Of a stretch of 64,000 bases of DNA, positions 35,692 through 47,900 are shown one piece after another; the stretch's first letter is position 1, and every line of letters starts with the position of its first letter. The notes under the pieces are model-generated. The model was not told where the DNA came from. It made no database searches and saw only the letters and a program-made list of their open reading frames with translations. Origin of the DNA: Cryptomeria japonica (lineage: Eukaryota > Streptophyta > Pinopsida > Cupressales > Cupressaceae). The stretch lies in NCBI RefSeq assembly GCF_030272615.1, contig NC_081414.1, positions 4,341,501-4,405,500 of the forward strand, written 5' to 3'. The translations under genes were made by a program, and so were the position numbers.

Positions 35692-38107
35692 ATGGAAGAC
35701 GGAGATGAAGTGCAGGCTGTCGTGTGTGACAATGGGTCCGGTACTGTGAAGGTAACTGTGTATGAAGTTTCCACTGTCAATAATAGATTTAAATTGACGA
35801 TTTCTGGATTTAGTTATGAGTAAGATTTTTTTCATCAGATTCTCCCACGCAACTAGATTCAGAAATCATCAATTTAAATTTCGTTGTGCACATAAATGTG
35901 AAATCTTTTTAAGCTGTAGAGTATGGGTATGTGTAGGCTGGAATGGCAGGGGATGATGCTCCAAGGGCGGTGTTTCCGAGCATAATAGGGCGGGCGCGTC
36001 ACAGAGGAGTAATGGTGGGGATGGGGCAGAAGGATTGCTATGTGGGCGACGAGGCGCAGGCGAAGAGGGGAATCCTGAGCCTCAAGTACCCTGTGGAACA
36101 CGGCGTTGTTTCCAATTGGGACGACATGGAGAAGCTGTGGCATCACACTTTTACCAATGAGCTCCGCATAGCGCCAGAGGACCATCCTGTTCTTCTCACA
36201 GAGCCGCCATTGAATCCCAAGGCCAACCGTGAGAAGATGGTGGAGATCATGCTTGAGGCCTTTGCCTCCCCTGCCACCTATATTGCTATTCAGGCCGTGC
36301 TGTCCCTCTATGCCAGTGGACGGACTACAGGTATGGCTCTTCATTTCTCCTACTCTGGAGCTCTTTTGTGATGGGTATCTGGGGAAGAAGAGAGAGGGGT
36401 TGGGAATTGGTTTTTGTTTGAGGGTTTACAAATATATAGGTTGATGAGCTATAAGCTGAACACTTTCAGTTAAGAGTCAAGTACCGTGGGTCACCATTCT
36501 ATCAAAGTCATGAGAGCATGATCTCCACTTCGTTTCTGACATTTTAGTAAGATTTATTTTTAATAGGCTCATTCAGAACCATTTAATTTCACCAATAGAT
36601 TTATTTTTAATAGGCTCATTCAGAACCATTTAATTTCACCAATAAACTGACAAGGAATTGTTTGTTCAATATCAAAAGTGTTTTTTTTTGAAGATTTTAT
36701 ATCAACTCAGAAGCGACTTTGCTATCCCATTTGAAGCATGAGTCATAGGTCGAAACCTCTTCAGCTGAGAGTCAAGGACTAAAGGTTATCCATTCCACCC
36801 AAGTCGTTAGAGCATTGTTCCCAACCTTTCTCTTATGATGTCAAGGCCTTGTACTTAACAAAACTTGATTCCTAATAAACTTATTTAGAACCATTCAACT
36901 TCACTAACAAACCAAATATATATTTGATTCTTCTCTAAATAATTTTATTCTTTTAAACGAAACACCCATATCATCAATGATAATCGTTTAAGATGCTAGG
37001 GTTTATATTTTCCACTAGTGTGCTATACAATCTTAGTAGAAACTAAACTCTCTTAAAATTTCGACTGAATTTATCTTGTATTGGAATGGTAGGAATTGTA
37101 TTGGACTCTGGCGATGGGGTGACACATGTGGTGCCAATCTACGAAGGGTTTACACTTCCCCATGCTATCTATCGCCTTGATTTGGCAGGGCGTGATTTAA
37201 CAGATGCACTCATGAAAATTCTGACAGAGAGAGGTTACAACTTCTCTACTACTGCTGAACGTGAAATTGTACGTGACATGAAAGAGAAACTAGGTTATGT
37301 TGCCCTTGACTTCGAGCAAGAAATGGAGATTGCCAAATCCTCCTCATCTTCTGAGAAGACTTATGAGCTCCCTGATGGCCAGGTCATCACCATTGGAGGT
37401 GAGCGTTTCAGGTGTGCTGAAGTTCTATTCCAACCTTCTCTTGTGGGAGTTGAAGCCCCTGGCATCCATGAGACCACCTTCAATTCCATCATGAAATGTG
37501 ATGTGGACATCAGAAAGGATTTGTATGGTAATATTGTGTTGAGTGGGGGATCCACCATGTTCCCTGGCATTGCTGATAGGATGAGCAAGGATGTCACTGC
37601 TCTAGCTCCCAATACAGTGAAGGTCAAGGTGGTGGCCCCTCCTGAGAGGAAATACAGTGTTTGGATTGGAGGTTCAATTCTGGCTTCTCTTAGCACCTTC
37701 CAACAGGTACTATTATTCTGAAACGATTATTCAATCATCAGGATGTAATATGGTGTCGTTGGCTAGATGTTATATAGCTGAAGTTTTGACTTTTTCTCGA
37801 TGAGGACTGATGTCATTCATTTGAGGCGATCCTCATCGATGAGAAGTCAAAACTTTAGTTATGTAGCATCCAACCATGGATGCCATGGTGCATCCTAATA
37901 GCTAGATAGTCATTTTCCTATTACTTTTTAGTTTATATATGTTTGAAATAAGGTTCAGAATAGAGATAGATTCTTGAAAGCATTTGTTAAAATCATAATG
38001 AATCATTTTAAAGGAAAAAATGTTGTGTTGTGTTTGGACAGATGTGGATAACCAAGGCTGAATATGAAGAATCTGGACCATCTATAGTTCACAGGAAGTG
38101 CTTCTAA
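35692..38107 (+). CDS. ACT: Actin, divergent, apparently intact
   Basis: Actin polymerises into microfilaments using ATP. Four coding exons, 35692-35751, 35937-36330, 37093-37706 and 38042-38107, total 1,134 nt, giving exactly the plant-standard 377 residues. Introns fall after codons 20, 151/152 and 356, the conserved plant positions, all with GT/AG ends. Nucleotide-binding motifs are present: [23 protein letters not shown] and [16 protein letters not shown]; catalytic Gln in [16 protein letters not shown] is kept; the C terminus is SIVHRKCF. It departs from usual plant actins at many normally invariant sites: PRHTG is ARHRG at the start of the DNase-binding loop, AGFAGDD is AGMAGDD, HHTFYNEL is HHTFTNEL, and DLTDYLM is DLTDALM. 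From memory of typical plant actins I estimate 80-85% identity. It may be a specialised paralogue or one drifting towards pseudogene status, although no stop or frameshift is present. A TATA box and leader intron precede it. Confidence 0.93.
36462..36915 (+). repeat. Direct repeats in actin intron 2
   Basis: A 47-bp unit is duplicated perfectly in tandem (36551-36597 and 36598-36644). A longer, diverged repeat also spans the intron: the run from a TTCAGTTAAGAGTCAAG word at about 36466 to the ACCATT/TTTCAC words at about 36645 is echoed from about 36757 to 36915. Confidence 0.75.
37737..37899. repeat. Long hairpin (foldback MITE-like) in actin intron 3
   Basis: The two halves are imperfect inverted repeats of about 80 bases. 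The inner arms pair best: GAAGTTTTGACTT and CTCGATGAGGA against TCCTCATCGATGAG and AAGTCAAAAC. Outer arms begin ATCAGGATG and end CATCCTAAT. It starts about 30 bases after the exon 3 donor. It fits a small foldback transposon; a transcript would form a long hairpin. Confidence 0.75.
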
Positions 38108-38376
38108 ATAAATTGGTTCAAATTGATATCGGTATTTTCAGTGGTATTTTTTTGGTTAAAAATTGTGAGCTAACTGCGCAAAGGAGGTTGTCGCATTGGT
38201 TTTACCTTTTAGCAATGTTAGTTCATGCTACTTGAGTGGATAATTTAGTGGAGCAGATGTTTGAGAAAGTTTTGATGGGAGAAAATATATGATTGAAATT
38301 AGACATGAAGTGAAAGCCTTGTCACTTTTGTCTCAATTTTGAAAAATATTATTAGAATAATATGAATAATCCGTGT

Positions 38377-38883
38377 TATATTTATGTTTGTGTGACAAAA
38401 TACACAAAATATTTTACTTTTGAATAGTGTAATGAAAAAATTAATTTTTAAACAAGGAAGATCTATTGTCAAAATAGTAAATTGTATGCTCAAATCTATT
38501 CCTTAAGGTGCAAAAAATATGAGATATGAATATTTTCCAATGCTTATGTTCATCACAAAATGTGTGCATTTATAATTGATTTCAAAATTCATGGGGCTTA
38601 ACTTAACATATTAATCTGATTTTCGGGGAACAACACAAAATGTAAGAATATGTAGGGTAAATCTTTCTTCAAGTTTGAAAAAGAAGTTCCCTTGAATTAA
38701 AACCTTAAAACCCATAAATTATGAATAAAAACATACTTTTCTCTACATATGCGTAATTTTCTTTCAAGATTTTAACATATAATAAAGAATAGACTAACTT
38801 TCCATATCTTTTTTTTTCTGCTATAAGTACAAAGCTTAATCAATACACGCATAAATGATAGATTTTGTCTCTTACATGATTTT
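38377..38883 (+). repeat. Downstream copy of the actin-flanking direct repeat
   Basis: This matches the actin upstream segment 34612-35325 without the 5S-bearing insertion, so it shows the pre-insertion state. It begins about 270 bases after the actin stop codon and ends where a foldback element begins. The simplest explanation is a tandem duplication of the actin locus whose second gene copy has been lost or displaced. Confidence 0.7.
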
Positions 38884-39125
38884 GTGAAAAAACTAACCTA
38901 ACACGTGCACACACTTTCTAGCTAGATTTATAAACACTACAAATTGATCATCTAAACAATAATTAAAGAGAGGATTTATACCATGATAGAACTAACACCA
39001 TATGAATTATTAACCATTATAAATCAAAGCCTATGATTACTATTTAATTATTGTTTGGATGATCAATTTCTTGTGCTTATAAATCTAGTTAGAAAATGTA
39101 TATTGTGTTTGGTTAGTTTCTTAAC
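38884..39125. mobile_element. Foldback MITE, 242 bp
   Basis: Terminal inverted repeats of about 84 bases (38884-38967 and 39042-39125) agree at roughly 80-85% of positions, for example AACTAACC, CTAGATTTATAA, AATTGATCATC and AAACAATAATTAAA. The short centre is AT-rich and non-coding. I cannot call a target duplication, so the superfamily is open. Confidence 0.75.
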
Positions 39126-41992
39126 AAGATCTCACAGATTAATAACTAACTCCACATGAATTGATAACAATTACAAGTCAATGCATATACATACTATAAA
39201 ACTATATTTTATTTTCAAAATAAGTCATGCAACATTGATGTCATATTTATTTGCATACTAAAATTGTACATAGCATAATAATTAAATACAATTCGTGTCA
39301 ATTGGCCCTTGGTCTATTGTTGAAGGGCTCCGACATCATAAGGGATGAGGCCAGGATGGATAAGGTCGGGCGAATTTGACAGAATGGGTACAAAATTTTA
39401 TATTAAGAATGTGCATTGAAAGCATTTAAATTTAAAACAACTTGCCAGCATACTCATGCAATCAATTATCTTTAATATTTTGCAACAATCATAATTCTAG
39501 TTTTGTCTCAAAATGTGTCTTCTTTAAAGCTAAACATTCTCTAAATATATCATAATATTGTATCCATAAATTATTCTAAATAAAAATATCCAGAAATCTA
39601 CATTTTTAAACAATGTTAAAGATAGCATAATTTAAAAATAACTAGTCTTTTTTTGAAAATGTGGTGATTTTTTTTTAATCATACGAATTCTTATTTTTTG
39701 TTGTGTGGCTTTGAAATGTGATTCTATTTCATTTCACTATTTTTAAAATAGACTTATTATTATTGTAAAATAATAATGTATACTTTATTTAATAATCAAA
39801 AATAGATATTAAAAAATTGACTTCTCTAACAATTTAAACCCTCTTATCTATATTTTCACATTCTAATTAACCTATACAAAAACTAATTATATTCTAACTT
39901 TTAATTCTCTCATTAATACAAAAGAAATCATGCTAATAAATCATATATTTTAAATATTGATATATATTTTCCATTATCAATTTCTTCTATATTTTATATC
40001 CATTAAAAATGGCTACTATTCCATCTTGTTACCAATGTGAGATATTAGTATAAAATATCCTATATAAAATTTGAGATCTTATATGATTTTTCTTGGTGGG
40101 CCATAGTTTACATAATTAGGAATGTTAACATCATGGAGTTGGTAAATTTTACTATTTTAATCTAAAATATTATAATTTTTTTTTATAGTTATTTTCAATG
40201 GATAATAATTCTAAGAGTAAGAAACATTTAAATAAAAGTGAAATTGTGGCCTTTATTTCTTATCATTTTCATAAAAAAAAATTATTTTAAGATATTTTAA
40301 ATTCTAAAAATTGATTATTAGAACATAATGTAGTATTATTTGTCTCTTCCAAATTCCAAATAATCTATTTTTGACGATGACAATTGGAGAGTGCATTATG
40401 TCTATCCAAATATTGAAGGTAGAGTGCGATTTGAAGAGAAAGGAAGCACAATTTGAATCAATTGTGGAAAGAACATTCCACTTTTGAATGATCTAGGAAA
40501 CTATTTGACAAATCTTCTCTCCTCTTAAACCCATAAGAGATAATAGTGCTAAGTGGCTGGTTGAGTAAGTAAAGACAAGATTGGAACCATGTTGTTAGAA
40601 GTGTTAAGTCGGTTGATCAATAGGTAGCTAAAACCAACATGGGCTAACAGACACAACCATTTTTCTGGCTAAAAAAATATTTTTGGAGCCATGTAGATTT
40701 GGGTCATGTATTATTCTAAGCAATATGAGTCAACCAAATAGCTAAGTTTGGATAGTAGACAGGGAGGGTGTTGAGAGGAGGTAGACTATACAGCTGTGAG
40801 GAAAGAATTACATTCAAGCATATTTTTTCAATAGAGGTTGCATGCTAATAAAGTGGAGCTAACGCAACAAGTTCCTAGAGTGTTGCAAATGAATTGTAGA
40901 TCATTTGTGTGGAAGTAGAAGTCCATTTTCCACTACGAGAAGGCAACCCAACAATTTTTTACATCTAATCTACAAAAATGACATGAAAACCTTCTATAAA
41001 TTTAAATTTGAAACGGGTAGAAAATTCAAGTGTAATGGTCAGTTAGACAAATCACACAAATGCACAAAAAACATCAAAAACATGCATAAACAACCATTTT
41101 ATCGAAATTCTATATCTTCTTCTTCTGATTGAGCATTTGATGAAGTGAATAATGCACCCATCCTCCACTTGATTGGATTGCCTCTTTGATGGATTGTGGA
41201 TTGCTCCCCACTACACAACAAAAGGGATGGGATGGATAGATAAGTGTGATAGAGGGATTTGGCTAAATGTGGGATGATTTGGGAATAATAAGGGTGCAAT
41301 GAATGGAATCTAAACTCAAATTATCAGCATAAGGTAACTTGGATGATGGATATGGAAATGAAGGGAGAGATTCCAATTTATAGATTGGAGGGGGCCAAAA
41401 TGGAGGTTCAAGATTGATTTGAAATGGAGGGTTGAGATTGAAAGAAGGTGGGAGAGGATTGACAGGACAAGGTGTGGGATTCAAGAGATTTGCCTTAGAA
41501 GTAATTCTTGTCTCCACACTGCTCAAGTACATGATGAAGAGATCCCCAAGTACATTGGAAGAATTAAAATGAATTAAAAATTCCTTGGGGAAAAACAAAA
41601 AAAATTAAAAATTCTCAAATAATAGATTGTGTGGGAAGAATAAAGGGATAAAGGAATTAAAAATTGTTTGGGAAGAGAGAGCATGGGAAGTGAAAAGGAT
41701 TTGAAATCCTTTGACATGACCAAAGTTGGTGCATTTAAGGTTTGGAGGGTGATATGGGAAAGCCATTTATGGCAAAGAGTTAACTCATCCCTAATCAAGG
41801 TGATTAAGGATTGCAAATAATTAGGGAGAGTGATTAGGTGGGCTAATGAGGGATTAGAATGCAAGCGGGAAAGTTAGGAGGATGTGACATGAGGAGAGAG
41901 AATGAGTAGAGGAATACAAAATTGGAGAATAATGATAAACATGATTAGAGAAGAATTAATTAAGCTACATGAGGATTAGAAGAAGTGATTTG
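39126..41992. other. Intergenic AT-rich sequence
   Basis: Very AT-rich between 39400 and 40330. From about 41100 to 41990 the plus strand becomes purine-rich (GGGATGGATAGA, GATTAGGTGGGCTAATGAGG), giving long minus-strand frames with no recognisable domain. I see no gene here. Confidence 0.5.
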
Positions 41993-44900
41993 TAGGAATC
42001 ATGTAGTTAGGTTAATTAATTAAAATTAATTAACTAATGGGAGTTTAGAAGGAATAATGATGGTGGTGACTTTAGAAGAATGGGAAAATGATTAACTTAT
42101 TGATAAATTAATTATTGGACTAAAATGATAATATTAATTAAATTTGATTTAATTAATTTTAAGAAGAATGAGGTAGACATAATTAAATAAATTAATTCTG
42201 TACAGAGGCTTAAATTAATTAAATTAATTTTAGACATCTACAAAATTGTTGCTTTTGAAGGAAAAACAAGATGAAATGACAATGTTAGAGCAACATCATC
42301 TAGTAGAATGTTGATTTTAGGACATGAAAGGACTGAGACAACTTGTGTGGACCTCTCATATTGATCTAGACTAAATGTGCATTATTTTAGGGTAGGAAAT
42401 GGGACTAGTGGTTGCCCACTAGATAGATTTGGCTACTTTTAGACGCCAACAAGGTAGCCTTTGTCCACCTAGGTTGGCCTTAACTATGTTGAATAAGGAC
42501 TAGCAACATTTTTAGCATATGAAAATAAACTTAAAAGTCTTATTTGCTTATGTAAATTTATCGCAAATTATGCATAAGACTCTAGAAACTAACCTACAAA
42601 CATAAACTTACTAAAAGAGAACTTGCAAAAAAAGGTTCCTAGTGGAAATTTACCACAACCAACCCCTTGTAAGAATTCAAACACGTCCACTTTGAAAATC
42701 TCATTTTTAAAAAAAAAAAAGTTACAATATTAATCAATGAAATGAAACTACTTTCCATTAAACCTCTAAGTTGAAGCTTAAGGGTTTATGAAAACACTAC
42801 AAAGTAAGCAAAGGTGGAAGAAGGACTTAGGAAACACAATTAATTTTAGATCAAAATAGATTTTGGTGTCTCAAAAGTGACTAGTATGGGATGTTGAAAC
42901 CTCGGCCTAAGGTACCTCCAATGGAGTTACGATATAGATAGGGCTATGACCTTCAAATGGTGGGAAAAGGAAGCTTCCATGCACATCTACCAGCAAAATG
43001 GTACAAAGATGACAAAAGAGAAATGATAGAGGAGGGTTTAAAGAACTTTTATTCTCATGCAATAAGGTTGGCGATGAAAGGTTTGACTTGGAAAAGGCAT
43101 GCAAGGAGGTAAGGGTGAAAGACATAGATCAAAAAATTGCACAAGATGGTGAGAGAAATGAAGGGTGAAGACTTGGAAGGGTGGTAGGATGAGACAAAAA
43201 GGAAATCTTATAAGTACTTGAGAAAAACACTTATTTTCATAAAATCCTATAAAAAATTCTCACCTAGCTCGAAACTATAGAAATCAGCTATAAGGCTTCA
43301 AGTAAATTAGTAATAGCAATGTTTAGGAGCAAGATAAAAACTATTGGAGACCCTAGGTTTGCAGTTAGCTCTATCTAGACATTTTGAAATGTTGTAGCAA
43401 TGTCGTGCGTGACAAAAATAGTAAAACCTTGAGAACCAATTAAATTTTACTTTTTCTACATTAAATGAAATAAAGATGGGCACCTTTTATAAACTTTCTT
43501 TGAGATTTCAACGATAGAAACTTAGCAAGTGGGAAGTCCTAGTAATTAATTCCATCACATCCGAAGTGTTTGGTGATAGGATGCAAAGACATGGCCAACC
43601 CATTGGCTAATTAGTTGTGGATGGTGTTCATAAATGAAAATTAAGCTTAATCCTAGAGGACCTCAAGCTTAAAGAGGGCCATTTAGGGTAGTTGTAAAAA
43701 TTGATTACTTTGTGTTTAGACGTGTTTTAAGGAGGGAAAGATGGGCTTACACATACAATTCCTTAACAAGAGGTAAAAGGATAAAAACAAGGGGAAACTA
43801 TATGAAGGCTCAAGAGATAGGAAGAGAACAAAAAGTAAATGAAAAATAACACTTAGGGAGGCTAAACAAGGTTAGTAACAAAATTGGAAAGGTGATGAAT
43901 ATAGCTAGGGATGACATAGGCTAAACAAAAAGGACCAAATTTACACACAACACACACACATGGAAAAGTGACTAAAATGAACATTAAAGTGTAATAAGGG
44001 CATGCAAATTCCATTATTACATACATTAAATCCATATACGCATACCAGAGTGTAGCATAGTTGCCCTAATTTATGGATTACGAAGTGTTGTAACAAATCT
44101 AGAAAATTGATTTTACAATACTCTAGCTTTTGTCGTAGAATAAGGGCATGCAAATTCCATTATTACACATAGGAAGAGAACAAAGACATGGCCAACCCAT
44201 TGGCTAATTAGTTGTGAATGGTGTTCATAAATGAAAATTAAGCTTAATCCTAGAGGACCTCAAGCTCGAAGAGGGCCATTTAGGGTAGTTGTACAAATTG
44301 ATTACTTTCTGTTTAGACGTGTTTTAAGGAGGGAAAGATGTGCTTACACATAGGACAATTCCTTAACAAGAGGTAAAAGGATAAAAACAAGGGGAAACTA
44401 TATGAAGGCTCAAGACATAGGAAGAGAACAAAAAGTAAATGAAAAATAACACTTAGGGAGGCTAAACAAGGTTAGTAACAACATTGGAAAGGTGATGAAT
44501 ATAGCTAGGGATGACATAGGCTAAGCAAAAAGGACCAAATTTACACACAACACACACATGGAAAAGTGACTAAAATGAACATTAAAGTGTAATAAGGGCA
44601 TGTAGATTCCATTATTACACACATTAAATCCATATGCGCATATCAGAGTGTAGCATAGTTGCCCTAATTTATGGATTACGAAGTGTTGTAACAAATCTAA
44701 AAAATTGATTTTGCAATACTCTAGCTTTCGTAGGAATCATGTAGTTAGGTTAATTAATTAAAATTAATTAACTAATGGGAGTTTAGAAGGAATAATGATG
44801 AAGGTGACTTTAGAAGAATGGGAAAATAATTAACTTATTGATAAATTAATTATTGGACTAAAATGATAATATTAATTAAATTTGATTTAATTAATTTTAA

Positions 44901-47900
44901 GAAGAATGAGATAGACAAAATTAAATAAATTAATTATGTACAGAGGCTTAAATTAATTAAATTAATTTTAGACATCTTCAAAATTGTTGCTTTTGAAGGA
45001 AAAACAAGATGAAATGACAATGTTAGAGCAACATCTTCTAGTAGAATATTGATTTTAGGACATGAAAGGACTGAGACAACTTGTGTGGACCTCTCATATT
45101 GATCTAGACTAAATGTGCATTATTTTAGAGTAGGAAATGGGATTAGTGGTTGCCCACTAGATAGATTTGGCTACTTTTAGACGCCAACAAGGTAGCCTTT
45201 CTCCACCTAGGTTGGCCTTAACTATGTTGAATAAGGACTAGCATCATTTTTAGCATATGAAAATAAACTTTAAAATCTTATTTGCTTATGTAAATTTATC
45301 AGAAATTATGCATAAGACTTTAGAAACTAACCTACAAACATAAACTTACTAAAAGGGAACTTACAAAAAAAAGATTCCTAGTAGAAATTTACCACAATCA
45401 ACCCCTTGTAAGAATTCAAACACGTCCACTTTGAAAATCTCATTTAAAAAAAAAAAGTTACAATATTAAACAATTAAATGAAACTTCTTTCCATTACACC
45501 TCTAAGTTGAAGCTTAAGGGTTTACGAAAACACTACAAAGTAAGCACGGGTGGAAGGACTTAGGAAACACAATTAATTTTAGATCAAAATAGATTTTGGT
45601 GTCTCAAAAGTGACTAGTATGGGATGTTGAAACCTCGGCCTAAGGTACCTCCAATGGAGTTATGATATGGATAGGGCTATGACCTTCAAATGGTGGCAAA
45701 AGGAAGCTTCAATGCACATCTACCAGCAAAATGGTACAAAGATGACAAAAGAGGACTAATAGAGGAGGGTTTAAAGAACTCTTATTCTCATGTAATAAGG
45801 TTGGTGATGAAAGGTTTGACTTGGAAAAGGCATGCAAGGAGGTAAGGGTGAAAGACGAAGATCAAAAAGTTGCACAAGATGGTGAGAGAAATGAAGGGTG
45901 AAGACTTGGAAGGGTGGTAGGATGAGACAAAAAGGAAATCTTATAAGTACTTGAGAAAAACACTTATTTTCATAAAATCCTATAAAAATTTCTCACCTAG
46001 CTTGAAACTATAGAAATCGGCTATAAGGCTTCAAGTAAATTAGTAATAGCAATGTTTAGGAGCAGGATAAAAACTATTGGAGACCCTAGGTTTGCAGCTA
46101 GCTCTATCTAAACATTTTGAAATGTTGTAGCAATGTCGTGCGTGAGAAAAATAGTAAAACCTTGAGAACCAATTAAATTTTACTTTTTCTACATTAAATG
46201 AAATAAAGATGGGCACCTTTAATAAACTTTCTTTGAGATTTCAACGATAGAAACTTAGCAAGTGGGGAGTCCTAGTAATTAATTTCATCACATTTGAAGT
46301 GTTTGGTGATAGGATGCAAAGACATGGCCAACCCATTGGCTAATTAGTTGTGGATGGTGTTCATAAATGAAAATTAAGCTTAATCGTAGAGGACCTCAAG
46401 CTCGAAGAGGGCCATTTAGGGTAGTTGTACAAATTGATTACTTTTTGTTTAGACGTGTTTTAAGGAGGGAAAGATGGGCTTACACATAGGACAATTCCTT
46501 AACAAGAGGTAAAAGGATAAAAACAAGGGGAAACTATATGAAGGCTCAAAATTGGAAAGGTGATGAATATAGCTAGGGATGACATAGGCTAAACAAAAAG
46601 GACCAAATTTACACACAACACACACACATGGAAAAGTGACTAAAATGAACATTAAAGTGTAATAAGGGCATGCAAATTCCATTATTACATACATTAAATC
46701 CATATACGCATACCAGAGTGTAGCATAGTTGCCCTAATTTATGGATTACGAAGTTTTGTAACAAATCTAAAAAATTGATTTTACAATACTCTAGCTTTTG
46801 TCGTAGAATAAGGGCATGCAAATTCCATTATTACACATAGGAAGAGAACAAAGACATGGCCAACCCATTGGCTAATTTGTTGTGGATGGTGTTCATAAAT
46901 GAAAATTAAGCTTAATCCTAGAGGACCTCAAGCTCGAAGAGGGCCATTTAGGGTAGTTGTACAAATTGATTACTTTGTGTTTAGACGTGTTTTAAGGAGG
47001 GAAAGATGCGCTTACACATAGGACAATTCCTTAACAAGAGGTAAAAGGATTAAAACAAGGGGAAACTATATGAAGGCTCAAGACATAGGAAGAGAACAAA
47101 TAGTAAATGAAAAATAACACTTAGGGAGGCTAAACAAGGTTAATAACAACATTGGAAAGGTGATGAATATAGCTAGGGATGACATAGGCTAAACAAAATG
47201 GACCAAATTTACATACAACACACACATGGAAAAGTGACTAAAATGAACATTAAAGTGTAATAAAGGCATGCAAATTCCATTATTACACACATTAAATCCA
47301 TATACGCATATCAGAGTGTAGCATAGTTGCCCTAATTTATGGATTACGAAGTGTTGTAATAAATCTAAAAAATTGATTTTACAATACTCTAGCTTTTGTA
47401 GGAATCATGTAGTTAGGTTAATTAATTAAAATTAATTAACTAATGGGAGTTTAGTAGGAATAATGATGAAGGTGACTTTAGAAGAATGGGAAAATAATTA
47501 ACTTATTGACAAATTAATTATTGGACTAAAATGATAATATTAATTAAATTTGATTTAATTAATTTTAAGAAGAATGAGATAAACATAATTAAATTAATTA
47601 ATTATGTACAGAGGCTTAAATTAATTAAATTAATTTTAGACATTTACAAAATTCTTGCTTTTCAAGGAAAAACAAGATGAAATGACAATGTTAGAGCAAC
47701 ATCATCTAGTAAAATGTTGATTTTAGGACATGAAAGGACTTAGACAACTTGTGTGGACCTCTCATATTGATCTATACTGAATGTGCATTATTTTGGGGCT
47801 GGAAATGGGACTAGTGGTTGCCCACTAGATAGATTTGGCTACTTTTAGACGCCAACAAGGTAGCCTTTCTCCACCTAGGTTGGCCTTATCTATGTTGAAT

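Noticed and set aside
41263-41864. Minus-strand frames of about 100 codons
   Set aside because: Proline- and leucine-rich reading of a purine-rich plus strand; no domain.
43941-46821. Repeated 70-codon minus-strand frames
   Set aside because: They recur only because the 2.7-kb unit recurs; no start context or domain supports a gene.
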